A DNA stretch of 14,722 nt, from the NCBI GenBank assembly GCA_946479115.1, contig CAMLED010000016.1:1-14722 (forward strand), read 5' to 3'. Source of the stretch: an uncultured Candidatus Saccharibacteria bacterium (GTDB taxonomy: Bacteria > Patescibacteria > Saccharimonadia > Saccharimonadales > UBA6022). The notes beneath the pieces were generated by a model that worked only from the letters and a program-made list of their open reading frames with translations, was not told the origin of the DNA and ran no database searches. Below are positions 1 to 6,258 of this stretch, piece after piece (position 1 is the stretch's first letter; each line of letters starts with the position of its first letter). A program made the position numbers and the translations under genes.

Positions 1-39
1 GAACAAAAAGCGTTGTTAATTTTGCTCTTGCAATCAAAA

Positions 40-60
40 ACCGCTCTGGTATAGAGCGGT
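40..60 (-). terminator. Terminator after rplL
   Basis: Read on the minus strand, ACCGCTCT pairs with AGAGCGGT around a 5-nt loop, followed by TTTTTG. An outer inverted repeat CAATCAA (31-37) / TTGATTG (64-70) could lengthen the stem. It lies 40 nt beyond the rplL stop and ends the rplJL transcript. Confidence 0.9.
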
Positions 61-99
61 AGTTGATTGATAGGTTACCAATTGGTCGAATAATTGAAA

Positions 100-477
100 T
101 TAGCTAAGTTCGACTGTAGCGCCGGCTTCTTCAAGAGCTTTTTTAGCAGCTTCAGCGTCGTCTTTAGAGACTTTCTCTTTAACAGGTGCTGGAGCGCCAT
201 CAACGATAGCTTTTGCTTCACCAAGGCCAAGGCCGGTAAGTTCTTTAACAGCTTTAATAACGGCAACCTTTGAAGCACCAGCGTCTTTCAACGTAACGGT
301 GAACTCAGATTTTTCGTCTTCAGCAGCAGCACCAGCGTCAGCAGCTGGGCCAGCTACAGCAACAGCTGCAGCAGCAGGCTCGATGCCATATTCATCCTTA
401 AGGATAGTTTTAAGGTCGTTAACCTCAAGTACAGTAAGCTTAGTTAGCTCTTCTGCAAGTTTTTTAATGTCAGCCAT
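100..477 (-). CDS. rplL: 50S ribosomal protein L7/L12
   Basis: This 125-aa protein is L7/L12, the multicopy stalk protein that recruits and activates translational GTPases on the 50S subunit. The N-terminal dimerisation and L10-binding helices (about residues 1-33) are followed by an Ala/Gly-rich hinge (about 34-53). The conserved globular C-terminal domain follows (about 56-125), with the typical [10 protein letters not shown] start, the [10 protein letters not shown] helix and the [12 protein letters not shown] factor-binding segment. Length is normal for the family. The ATG is preceded by a strong AGGAGG site. It lies 30 nt downstream of rplJ and shares its promoter and attenuated leader. 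Identification is certain. Confidence 0.98.
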   Translation of the reverse strand: MADIKKLAEELTKLTVLEVNDLKTILKDEYGIEPAAAAVAVAGPAADAGAAAEDEKSEFTVTLKDAGASKVAVIKAVKELTGLGLGEAKAIVDGAPAPVKEKVSKDDAEAAKKALEEAGATVELS

Positions 478-507
478 GATAGCCTCCTATATTATTCAAT
501 AATTTAA

Positions 508-1032
508 TTAATTGGTTGCTTTAGCACTGACGCCATCTAGGAGGGCGTGCAGATTGCCAGATAGTGCGTTTGTAACGTCGTGAACTGGTGAAAGCAATTG
601 TGCAACCACTTCGCCGATAAGTTGGTTCTTGCTAGGAAGACCTGCAAGAGCTTTAACATCAGCAGCTGATAGTGTTGCGCCTTCGCCAGAGAACGCGCCG
701 ACAAAGACAAGTGCTGGGTGAGTTTTTGCAAACTTATCCAAAACCTGTGCAGGTGCAACTTCGTCTGTAGTGCTGATAGCGTAGAGTAACTGGCCAGTCA
801 AAGCTGAAGTGTCAGTGTCTTTGTAAACATCGTTAGATGCTAGTGCGACACGGACAAGTCGGTTTTTGATGACCTTGATAGTTACGCCAGCCTCGCGGGC
901 TGCGGCACGAAGTTCTTGTACGTCGGCAACGCTCAGACCCTGATACTGTGCGAACACAGTCATCTTGGCATCTTGTAGAACGTCGCTCATCTCTGCAACC
1001 AAAGTGTTCTTTTTATCGCGGGTAATTGCCAT
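508..1032 (-). CDS. rplJ: 50S ribosomal protein L10
   Basis: This 174-aa protein is L10, which anchors L7/L12 dimers to 23S rRNA at the base of the stalk. The N-terminal RNA-binding domain shows the usual pattern: DKK near residue 6, a YQGLSVADVQELR segment near 30-42, then TIKVIKNRLVRVAL near 51-64. The C-terminal helix that carries L12 dimers ends near LHALLDGVSAK. Length is normal. The ATG at 1032 has an AAAGGA site 5 nt upstream. It is the first gene of rplJ-rplL, and the long leader upstream contains an attenuator through which L10-L12 probably controls its own synthesis. Confidence 0.98.
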   Translation of the reverse strand: MAITRDKKNTLVAEMSDVLQDAKMTVFAQYQGLSVADVQELRAAAREAGVTIKVIKNRLVRVALASNDVYKDTDTSALTGQLLYAISTTDEVAPAQVLDKFAKTHPALVFVGAFSGEGATLSAADVKALAGLPSKNQLIGEVVAQLLSPVHDVTNALSGNLHALLDGVSAKATN

Positions 1033-1111
1033 AAAAGTCCTTTCTTTGATTGGTATTGTATTCGACCAAATTGTTAACGTACTGGTAATGAGAGTTTCAA
1101 GACAAATAAAA

Positions 1112-1142
1112 AAGTCTTTGATTCTCGCACTACCAAAGACTT
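1112..1142 (-). terminator. Attenuator hairpin in the rplJ leader
   Basis: On the minus strand AAGTCTTTG (1142-1134) pairs perfectly with CAAAGACTT (1120-1112) around a 13-nt loop, followed by TTTTATTT. It lies before rplJ inside the leader, so it is an intrinsic terminator that must be avoided for rplJL expression. Its 5' arm is also part of the competing leader stem. Confidence 0.85.
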
Positions 1143-1216
1143 ACATGAATGTGTTTGTTTACATCCTCGGTAGCGAATTAAGTACTGGGTACAGCTACTG
1201 TCTCTGGTAATGTCTA
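1112..1216 (-). promoter_or_regulatory. L10 leader RNA controlling rplJ-rplL
   Basis: Transcribed on the minus strand, this leader folds like the ribosomal protein L10 leader family. A closing stem of 13 pairs joins CATTACCAGAGAC (1212-1200) to GTCTTTGGTAGTG (1140-1128), with three G-U pairs. Inside are GTAGC/GCTAC and a GGATGT/ACATTC hairpin, next to the CTACCGAGG segment typical of the family's protein-binding region. The 3' arm of the closing stem overlaps the 5' arm of the terminator hairpin at 1112-1142, so the two folds exclude each other. By analogy with Bacillus, excess L10-L12 complex would shift the balance toward termination. Confidence 0.85.
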
Positions 1217-1222
1217 CAGCTG

Positions 1223-1252
1223 ACTATAGCAGATCAGTCGTGAAAAAGTCAA
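1223..1252 (-). promoter_or_regulatory. Promoter of rplJ-rplL
   Basis: On the minus strand there is TTGACT (1252-1247), an 18-bp spacer and TATAGT (1228-1223), with an extended -10 TGC just before the hexamer. The predicted RNA start near 1216 falls just upstream of the L10 leader fold. The -35 overlaps one copy of an 11-bp direct repeat. Confidence 0.75.
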
Positions 1253-1271
1253 TATTACATCGTGAAAAAGT
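1239..1271. repeat. Direct repeat CGTGAAAAAGT x2, possible operator
   Basis: CGTGAAAAAGT occurs at 1239-1249 and again at 1261-1271, a period of 22 bp or about two helical turns. The first copy overlaps the -35 of the rplJL promoter; the second lies between that promoter and the -35 of the divergent gene at 1360. The phasing suggests binding sites for a regulator on one face of the DNA; this is inference. Confidence 0.45.
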
Positions 1272-1278
1272 ATAGATA

Positions 1279-1307
1279 TTGCTTATATTTAGTATTTATG
1301 ATATAAT
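1279..1307 (+). promoter_or_regulatory. Promoter of the small gene at 1360
   Basis: TTGCTT (1279-1284), 17 bp, TATAAT (1302-1307) with extended -10 TGA. RNA would start near 1314, which rules out an upstream TTG start at 1279. A hairpin (CCC TT GGCA AAG TGCC TC GGG, 1316-1336) sits at the expected 5' end of the mRNA. Confidence 0.75.
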
Positions 1308-1359
1308 AGATAAATCCCTTGGCAAAGTGCCTCGGGTGTCTCTAGAAAGGTGGCTCGAT

Positions 1360-1629
1360 TTGAGCAGCTTGCATAAGGATTTTACCGAAATGAACGCCGA
1401 GGAGGAGCAGGCCGAGAAGGAAGTGAAAGCAGTCCGACGCCGGATTGAAGAACTCCGGACCGACCTTCACCTGCTCAGTTCTGATCCTGACACTACTCTG
1501 CGCAGTCTCCATGAGATTGCCGAGCAGCCAGGTTGGAACTTGCAGCTGGTGCGCTCCCTCTTCTACATAGAGGTAAAAGACCCTGCATGGCAGGCCAAAA
1601 TTGACGATGTCAACGAAGGTCTTGTCTAA
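1360..1629 (+). CDS. Small coiled-coil protein, function unknown
   Basis: I do not recognise this protein. The start is chosen as TTG 1360 because the promoter -10 lies at 1302-1307 and AGAAAGGTGG ends 7 nt before it; ATG 1390 is an alternative with a poor site. The 89-aa product has a charged helix, probably coiled coil (about residues 8-37, with EEEQAEKEVKAVRRRIEELR). A more mixed C-terminal half follows (SDPDTTLRSLHEIAEQPGWN, then SLFYIEVKDPAWQAKIDDV). There is no membrane segment or signal peptide. It is a single-gene transcription unit with its own promoter, 5' hairpin and terminator, divergent from rplJL. Confidence 0.65.
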   Translation: MSSLHKDFTEMNAEEEQAEKEVKAVRRRIEELRTDLHLLSSDPDTTLRSLHEIAEQPGWNLQLVRSLFYIEVKDPAWQAKIDDVNEGLV

Positions 1630-1640
1630 ATCCTTTCTAC

Positions 1641-1681
1641 GGGGGCGAGCCGGCACGTAAGTGTCGTGCTCGTCCCCTTTT
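1641..1681 (+). terminator. Terminator of the small gene at 1360
   Basis: GGGGGCGAGC (1641-1650) pairs with GCTCGTCCCC (1668-1677), one G-U, enclosing a smaller GGCAC/GTGTC hairpin, followed by TTTTC. It is 11 nt beyond the stop codon. Confidence 0.85.
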
Positions 1682-1697
1682 CAATGCCCTAGGCAAA

Positions 1698-1726
1698 TAG
1701 ACAAACTATCCAAGAAATGATATAAT
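1698..1726 (+). promoter_or_regulatory. Promoter giving a leaderless mRNA at 1733
   Basis: TAGACA (1698-1703), 17 bp, TATAAT (1721-1726), extended -10 TGA. The hexamer ends 6 nt before ATG 1733, so transcription should start at or next to the start codon. Confidence 0.75.
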
Positions 1727-1732
1727 AAACTT

Positions 1733-2773
1733 ATGGTTGAGCGAAAGCCAAACGACCCAATTGAGGTCATAATTACAGACGATGAACAGTCGTCTTATTT
1801 AGATGCGATTCACTCTATTTCATCTCAAAGTCAAGAAGAGCTTAACTATCACCTTTCTTGGGGTGCAACGCCGTTAGCTGGTGCAGAATACCCTGACGTA
1901 CGCTATCTTCAGGAAAAGATTGTTCGTCCTTTGCTGCTACACCGCGTAGAAACGAGTGCGCCCGAAGACACCCCGGCACTTATTCGTTCATTTATGGAGC
2001 ATAGTTTCTTAATGCGATTTGCGAGCCGAGTTTCCAAAAACTATGACAGCTATGTCGAGCGATTGGTGCAGACCGTGCCAAGCGATGCAGATCCAGAATT
2101 CTCATTGTATGAGGAGCGTGCTCTTCGCGGCACCGCATCTCCGGAAGAACTCATCATTGTCCGTAGAACTTTGGGCATGCGCGCTATAGAGCTTGCTCGT
2201 TTAACGCATCCATATGGTGTTATGTACGATCAGCTTGATTTGATGCGTGATGATGTTGCGACAGCAATTACCAATCAAGGCGGTGTTGTTTTCGAGCCAG
2301 AAGACTATAAAGAAAAATATAAACTGCGCGCAACAGGACTATTACTTGATCCTAATAATCGTGAGCAAGTCATGTCTCTGCTCGTAACCCGACGTCGTGA
2401 TTTTGGCATGGTTGATGACGACACCCTATCTATGGAGCGAATGTCATTTATTATTCCGGTTCACAAAGGTAGTGCATACGATTCTAAACTAAGTGCACAA
2501 ATGCGTGGAATATCCATGGTCAATAACCCCGATCGTATTCGTCAACTCGAAGAAGTGGGACGCATTAGCGAGGTAGCACCTGAATTGCTGGACGCTAAAG
2601 ATTTTAAGGCTGCCATTCCACAATCGACTACTAACTTTGTGTTTAACAGAACAACCAACATGACAATTGAGCAGAACAAAGCAACTATCGCATCAGAAAA
2701 CCAGCGTGACTTCGCGCAGCGTTATCCAGAATTAGAAAAAGCCCGCTTGGAACATCTTAGTAACAACAGCTAG
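1733..2773 (+). CDS. Unknown 346-aa cytoplasmic protein
   Basis: I do not recognise this protein. It is soluble, with no signal peptide or membrane helix, and starts with an acidic segment (EVIITDDEQSS, about residues 11-21). Mixed charged helices follow, including FMEHSFLMRFASRVSKNYDSYVERL in the first third and EERALRGTASPEELIIVRRTLG in the middle. The C-terminal third has an extended segment rich in Thr and Asn (PQSTTNFVFNRTTNMTIEQN). There is no Shine-Dalgarno site; a consensus -10 ends 6 nt before the ATG, so the mRNA is probably leaderless. Its stop codon (2771-2773) directly abuts the tmk stop on the other strand (2774-2776), with no terminator between them. Confidence 0.85.
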   Translation: MVERKPNDPIEVIITDDEQSSYLDAIHSISSQSQEELNYHLSWGATPLAGAEYPDVRYLQEKIVRPLLLHRVETSAPEDTPALIRSFMEHSFLMRFASRVSKNYDSYVERLVQTVPSDADPEFSLYEERALRGTASPEELIIVRRTLGMRAIELARLTHPYGVMYDQLDLMRDDVATAITNQGGVVFEPEDYKEKYKLRATGLLLDPNNREQVMSLLVTRRRDFGMVDDDTLSMERMSFIIPVHKGSAYDSKLSAQMRGISMVNNPDRIRQLEEVGRISEVAPELLDAKDFKAAIPQSTTNFVFNRTTNMTIEQNKATIASENQRDFAQRYPELEKARLEHLSNNS

Positions 2774-3394
2774 TTATTTTATAATAACGCGTATTTGCGC
2801 TGAAACGTTTTCAATCGATTGTGACGCTGAAATAACTGGTAGCTGATACGTTTCAGCAATCTCTAAATAGCCAGCGCGGATCTTTTCATGAAAGTCCAGC
2901 CCGCGGATCTCAAATGGGTCAGGCTTTTCTAATGGCCCACGCTCGGCGACACGTCCTTTCGACACGCTGACATCATCAATAGACAGAATAATTCCATAGT
3001 CTGGGTTCATGTACTGCGGATCGGTAAACGTCGCGGTAATGGCGTCGATAACTGATTGATCCATACCTTCCCCGATACCTTGATAGACAAGTGTTGACCA
3101 GTAGTTACGAGTTGCAATCACCCATGTCCCCGCATCTAATGCGGGTTTTATTTTGTCGTGCCATAATTCGTGGCGGTTGGCGGTAAACAGCAAGATATTG
3201 GTCATTGGCGTGCGCGGTAGCGTCCCATCCAAAATGACCGAACGGATTGCTTCGGCGATCGGCGAACCACCCGGCTCCTTTAGATGAATGACCGTTTTAC
3301 CCTGTGACTCTAAGTATTTTTGTAGCAGGTCAGCCTGGGTCGTTTTACCAGTCCCGTCACCGCCTTCGATGACGATGTATTTCCCCTTTGGCAT
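2774..3394 (-). CDS. tmk: Thymidylate kinase
   Basis: This 206-aa protein is a dTMP kinase, which phosphorylates dTMP to dTDP in the dTTP pathway. The P-loop GGDGTGKTTQ is at residues 11-20 and the EPGG motif of the substrate site at 40-43. The NYWSTLVYQG segment near 97-106 corresponds to the conserved DRYxxSxxAYQG region. An oddity is that the usual Asp of the DR(Y/F) motif is Thr95 (TRNY), while Arg96 is kept. The LID region (SKGRVAERGPLEKPDPFE) is present. The ATG overlaps the dcd stop (TAATG), so it is last in Nudix-dcd-tmk and probably translationally coupled. Length is normal. It converges on the unknown gene at 1733 with no gap. Confidence 0.93.
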   Translation of the reverse strand: MPKGKYIVIEGGDGTGKTTQADLLQKYLESQGKTVIHLKEPGGSPIAEAIRSVILDGTLPRTPMTNILLFTANRHELWHDKIKPALDAGTWVIATRNYWSTLVYQGIGEGMDQSVIDAITATFTDPQYMNPDYGIILSIDDVSVSKGRVAERGPLEKPDPFEIRGLDFHEKIRAGYLEIAETYQLPVISASQSIENVSAQIRVIIK

Positions 3395-4113
3395 TATTTT
3401 AGTCCGTTAGGAAGGCCTGGGATAACTGGTGGCGCTTTGCGGGCATCTTTGTAAGCGCGTGGGAGCATCTGCTCTGGTGACCAAGTGGCGATTAGCTCTT
3501 CTAGGTCATCCGTGTGCTGGTACTTGCCACTCATACCGTTACGGCCATCGCTGTAGTCGCCTTCAACTGGACCGGTTTTGTGGAAGATTAGTTGTCCAAC
3601 ACGTTCACCAACTGGCAGTACGACTGATTCGTGCATGTTCAGATTATAGATTTCAAGTGTAATGCGGTTGATGTATCCCGGATCGATCCAGCCAGCATCA
3701 AAACAAACTGCGACACCGTTGCGTCCCCAGCTGCTACGAGATTTTACTTCGCTGGCACCACCATGTGGTCGGATACCAACAAATTCATGGGTGTGTGCGA
3801 GAATACGCTCACCAGGACGGAGTACGATAATTGGATGATCTTCAGGGATGTTATCAAATAGCTGGTAGCCGTATTTATCACACCATTGTTTGTGTGGCAT
3901 TGCTTCGAGCGGACCTTTGAAATAACGCGAAACGTCCTCTTTGTCGAATGGATTATATACCTTGGCGTCTTCTTGATATTCCTGTTTGTAGAAATAATGT
4001 CCTAATGTGAAGTCGAGACTGGCTTCGCTGACGTGTGCTTCGTTGTATGGCACAGACACGATTGTCCCGTCTTTAATCGCTGCTTTAATTTCGGTGTTAC
4101 TGTACACACTCAT
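3394..4113 (-). CDS. dcd: dCTP deaminase family protein
   Basis: This 239-aa protein belongs to the dCTP deaminase / dUTPase family and would supply dUTP (or dUMP, if bifunctional) for dTMP synthesis. Recognisable motifs are SLDFTLG (32-38), KSRSSWGRNGV (124-134), DAGWIDPGY followed by TLEIYN with the catalytic Glu at 154, VGQLIF (172-177), and the C-terminal SGKYQH typical of deaminases. It is about 45 residues longer than E. coli Dcd, mainly because of an insertion near residues 42-92. A good AGGGAG site precedes the ATG, which overlaps the Nudix stop by 4 nt. Whether it deaminates only, or also hydrolyses dUTP, cannot be decided by reading. Confidence 0.9.
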   Translation of the reverse strand: MSVYSNTEIKAAIKDGTIVSVPYNEAHVSEASLDFTLGHYFYKQEYQEDAKVYNPFDKEDVSRYFKGPLEAMPHKQWCDKYGYQLFDNIPEDHPIIVLRPGERILAHTHEFVGIRPHGGASEVKSRSSWGRNGVAVCFDAGWIDPGYINRITLEIYNLNMHESVVLPVGERVGQLIFHKTGPVEGDYSDGRNGMSGKYQHTDDLEELIATWSPEQMLPRAYKDARKAPPVIPGLPNGLK

Positions 4114-4604
4114 GATTTAGTCTCCCTGGCGCGCTCGATTGCAAATATAGCCGAACTGATAATACTGCTATTAGTGTCGCCGAAGGCGCGCAGTTCGTCA
4201 ACCGTAAACCATTTAAATGTATTCGATTCACCAGGCCCTGGCTCGACATTATTGGTGCGGCTTTTTAGTGCGTAGGACAAATTGATGTGGCGATGTCCGT
4301 CACTAACCGGGTGATGTTCTAGGTCAAATGGCAATGGCATCGATACGGCATCTTTGCTTGGTGTAAAGTTTTCTGGCCGGTGATGTGTTTCGATTAGTTC
4401 TAGATCTGACTCATGGATCCCTGCCTCTTCGCGGATTTCCATATAGAGTGCTTCAATCGGTGATTGATCTAATTCAACATGGCCACTTGGTGGTGTCCAG
4501 ATCGGTAATTTTTTGTGTTTAATAAGTAACGTTTTGTCATCGTGCACTAAATAGCCGCACACGGTCAAATCGTACTCACCATCTTTTGTGTGAATATGTG
4601 GCAT
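4110..4604 (-). CDS. Nudix hydrolase, first gene of the dNTP operon
   Basis: This 164-aa protein has a Nudix fold: the beta strands DLTVCGYLVHDDKTLLI lead into WTPPSGHVE and the Nudix box at residues 41-63. The box is imperfect: the first Glu is Gln47 and the Arg of REUxEE is Met55, but the metal-binding Glu residues (EIREEAG) remain. A histidine-rich stretch (HRHINLSY) follows. Substrate is unknown. Being first in an operon with dcd and tmk, it may hydrolyse dUTP to dUMP or clean damaged dNTPs; that is inference from context. A strong GGAGGTGA site precedes the ATG, and the promoter overlaps that of divergent folA. Confidence 0.88.
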   Translation of the reverse strand: MPHIHTKDGEYDLTVCGYLVHDDKTLLIKHKKLPIWTPPSGHVELDQSPIEALYMEIREEAGIHESDLELIETHHRPENFTPSKDAVSMPLPFDLEHHPVSDGHRHINLSYALKSRTNNVEPGPGESNTFKWFTVDELRAFGDTNSSIISSAIFAIERARETKS

Positions 4605-4655
4605 GTCCTCACCTCCCCAGGTAGAAAATGTTTGTTTTTGTTGATTTGTGGCTTA

Positions 4656-4684
4656 AGTGTAGCATGAGCGGTTTGTATATTCAA
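4656..4684 (-). promoter_or_regulatory. Promoter of the Nudix-dcd-tmk operon
   Basis: On the minus strand TTGAAT (4684-4679), 17 bp, TACACT (4661-4656), extended -10 TGC. It interleaves with the divergent folA promoter (4672-4700), so RNA polymerase could hardly occupy both at once. Confidence 0.65.
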
Positions 4685-4700
4685 ATAAAACTGAGATAAT
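4672..4700 (+). promoter_or_regulatory. Promoter giving a leaderless folA mRNA
   Basis: A weak -35 TTTGTA (4672-4677), 17 bp, GATAAT (4695-4700) with extended -10 TGA. The hexamer ends 7 nt before ATG 4708 and there is no Shine-Dalgarno site. Confidence 0.65.
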
Positions 4701-4707
4701 CATAGAC

Positions 4708-5199
4708 ATGAAACGACTTGTTGTTGCGTATGATCTAGAGCGAGGTATCGGGATTCACGGTGATCTACCTTGGGGGCGAGATTTACTAGCAGATCTGCGA
4801 CACTTTCGTGCGCTGACACTTGGCCGAACGGTCATTATGGGCCGAACGACGTTTGAGTCAGTCGGCGTTCTGCCTGATCGTGAGAATATTGTCGTAACAC
4901 ACCGTCCATTTGATGATACTAATGCGATTGCGGTTGATAGTCTGCAGGCCGCATATGAGCGTGCCGAACATGAGCCTGTTGTGATTGGCGGCGCAAGTAT
5001 TTATGAGCAGGCACTACAGGACGTTGATCTTATCCATGTGACCGAAGTACATGCCCATTTTCCTGAAGTTGATACATTCTTTCCAGAACTTGATAATAGT
5101 TGGCGTGAAATAGAACGCGATGCTCATTATGTTGATGAGCGTAATAAATATGATTTTGATTTTGTAACATACGAACGCCACATAGCTAAAGATGTCTAA
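4708..5199 (+). CDS. folA: Dihydrofolate reductase
   Basis: This 163-aa enzyme reduces dihydrofolate to tetrahydrofolate with NADPH, recycling the dihydrofolate made by ThyA. Motifs seen: GIGIHGDLPWG (13-23) at the folate-binding loop, catalytic Asp29 in LLADLRHF, TLGRTVIMGRTTFES for NADPH binding, and the VIGGASIYEQAL nucleotide loop. Compared with E. coli DHFR as I remember it, there are two extra residues between PW and the catalytic Asp. The ATG is 7 nt after the -10, so the mRNA is probably leaderless. It diverges from the Nudix-dcd-tmk operon with overlapping promoters and converges on thyA. Confidence 0.95.
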   Translation: MKRLVVAYDLERGIGIHGDLPWGRDLLADLRHFRALTLGRTVIMGRTTFESVGVLPDRENIVVTHRPFDDTNAIAVDSLQAAYERAEHEPVVIGGASIYEQALQDVDLIHVTEVHAHFPEVDTFFPELDNSWREIERDAHYVDERNKYDFDFVTYERHIAKDV

Positions 5200-5210
5200 A
5201 AATAAATAAT

Positions 5211-5261
5211 GCTCGATGAGCTGGCGACGAATCAATGATTCATTCTGCCAGCCCATCGAGC
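5211..5261 (-). terminator. Long hairpin between folA and thyA, terminator for thyA
   Basis: GCTCGATG/CATCGAGC, a single mismatch, GCTGGC/GCCAGC and an inner GAATCA/TGATTC build one long stem. Read on the minus strand it is followed by ATTATTTATTTTT, so it should end thyA. Reading in the folA direction there is no T-run directly after it, so it may only stabilise the folA 3' end. Confidence 0.8.
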
Positions 5262-5272
5262 GATGGGTGGGT

Positions 5273-6076
5273 TTAGACCGCGATTGGAGCCTGGATGCTT
5301 GGGTGATGACGGTAGTCAACCACCTCGAAATCATCGAGTGCATAACCGAAGATCGAATTCGGCCTACGCAGGATCTTCAATCGCGGGTATTCGTAAGGTT
5401 CGCGGGACAGTTGCTCGTTCACCTGATCGACGTGGTTGTCGTAGATGTGAACATCGCCACCGGTCCAGACAAACTCACCTGGCTCCAGTCCCAGCTGATT
5501 GGCGATCATGCAGGTCAATAATGCATATGATGCGATGTTGAACGGCACACCCAGGAAGGTGTCTGCCGAGCGCTGGTACAGCTGGCACGACAACTTGCCG
5601 TCAGCAACGTAGAACTGAAAGAACGCGTGACATGGCGGCAGTTTCATCTTGCTGATTTCCGCCACATTCCAGGCCGACACGATGTGTCGACGTGAATCTG
5701 GGTTTGATGCCAGACTGCTCATCAATTCAGAAATCTGATCGATATGACCACCGTCAGGCGTCGGCCAACTGCGCCACTGGACGCCGTATATCGGTCCCAG
5801 TTCACCATCAGCATTTGCCCACTCATTCCAAATCGAGACGCCTCGGTCTTGCAACCACTTAACGTTCGAATCGCCGCGGAGGAACCACAAAAGTTCTACC
5901 GCGACTGATTTGAAATGGACACGCTTGGTGGTGATGAGCGGAAAACTCTCCGCCAAGTCGAATCGCAATTGACGACCAAACACGCTTCGCGTTCCGGTGC
6001 CTGTGCGATCAGACTTGTGAGTGCCGTTGGCCATCACATCCCGTAGCAGGTCCTCATATGGTGTTGGAATAGTCAC
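5273..6076 (-). CDS. thyA: Thymidylate synthase
   Basis: This 267-aa enzyme methylates dUMP to dTMP using methylene-tetrahydrofolate. It shows [10 protein letters not shown] (22-31) with the phosphate-binding Arg24, [25 protein letters not shown], the [14 protein letters not shown] segment, catalytic Cys149 in [20 protein letters not shown] and [12 protein letters not shown] with Asn180, and HIYDNHV. GTG 6076 is preferred because AAGGAGG ends 8 nt before it; GTG 6085 falls against the site itself. The sequence is strikingly like actinobacterial ThyA as I remember it. Two sampled 60-base lines have 53% and 60% GC, against 35-55% in folA. A structured leader lies upstream. Confidence 0.95.
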   Translation of the reverse strand: MTIPTPYEDLLRDVMANGTHKSDRTGTGTRSVFGRQLRFDLAESFPLITTKRVHFKSVAVELLWFLRGDSNVKWLQDRGVSIWNEWANADGELGPIYGVQWRSWPTPDGGHIDQISELMSSLASNPDSRRHIVSAWNVAEISKMKLPPCHAFFQFYVADGKLSCQLYQRSADTFLGVPFNIASYALLTCMIANQLGLEPGEFVWTGGDVHIYDNHVDQVNEQLSREPYEYPRLKILRRPNSIFGYALDDFEVVDYRHHPSIQAPIAV

Positions 6077-6082
6077 CAACAC

Positions 6083-6127
6083 CACCTCCTTTTCTCTTGG
6101 TACTAGGAGTGAACTGTTTGTTCACTC
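6083..6127 (-). promoter_or_regulatory. Structured thyA leader, possible translational switch
   Basis: In the thyA mRNA, GAGTGAAC (6127-6120) and GTTCACTC (6114-6107) form a perfect 8-bp hairpin. The 3' arm, as CACTCCT (6111-6105), can instead pair with AGGAGGTG (6090-6083), which is the Shine-Dalgarno site. The two folds exclude each other, one exposing and one hiding the ribosome site. What would choose between them is not visible. Confidence 0.45.
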
Positions 6128-6166
6128 ACCCTGTCAGCTACTTTATAATAATCTATAAGAAAATAC

Positions 6167-6195
6167 TATACTTCGTATATCGCATATGGTATGAT
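6167..6195 (+). promoter_or_regulatory. Candidate promoter of the gene at 6259
   Basis: A poor -35 (TATACT, 6167-6172), 17 bp, then TATGAT (6190-6195) with extended -10 TGG. The gene's ATG follows 63 nt downstream with its own ribosome site. Confidence 0.5.
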
Positions 6196-6203
6196 GTTCG
6201 CAA
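6176..6203 (-). promoter_or_regulatory. Candidate thyA promoter
   Basis: On the minus strand TTGCGA (6203-6198), 16 bp, GATATA (6181-6176) with extended -10 TGC. RNA would start near 6169, giving a leader of about 90 nt. It overlaps the divergent promoter at 6167-6195. Weaker than the other calls. Confidence 0.4.
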
Positions 6204-6258
6204 GAGCCGTTCCAAACAAACAGCCCATTATAAAAAACTTACACAAAAGGTCGTAATA

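Noticed and set aside
1279..1359. Longer N-terminus for the small gene at 1360, starting with TTG 1279
   Set aside because: That TTG is the -35 box of the gene's own promoter, so it would not be transcribed.
6097..6258. 54-residue upstream extension of the 258-aa protein
   Set aside because: It runs through the candidate promoter region and the thyA leader; ATG 6259 has a ribosome site.
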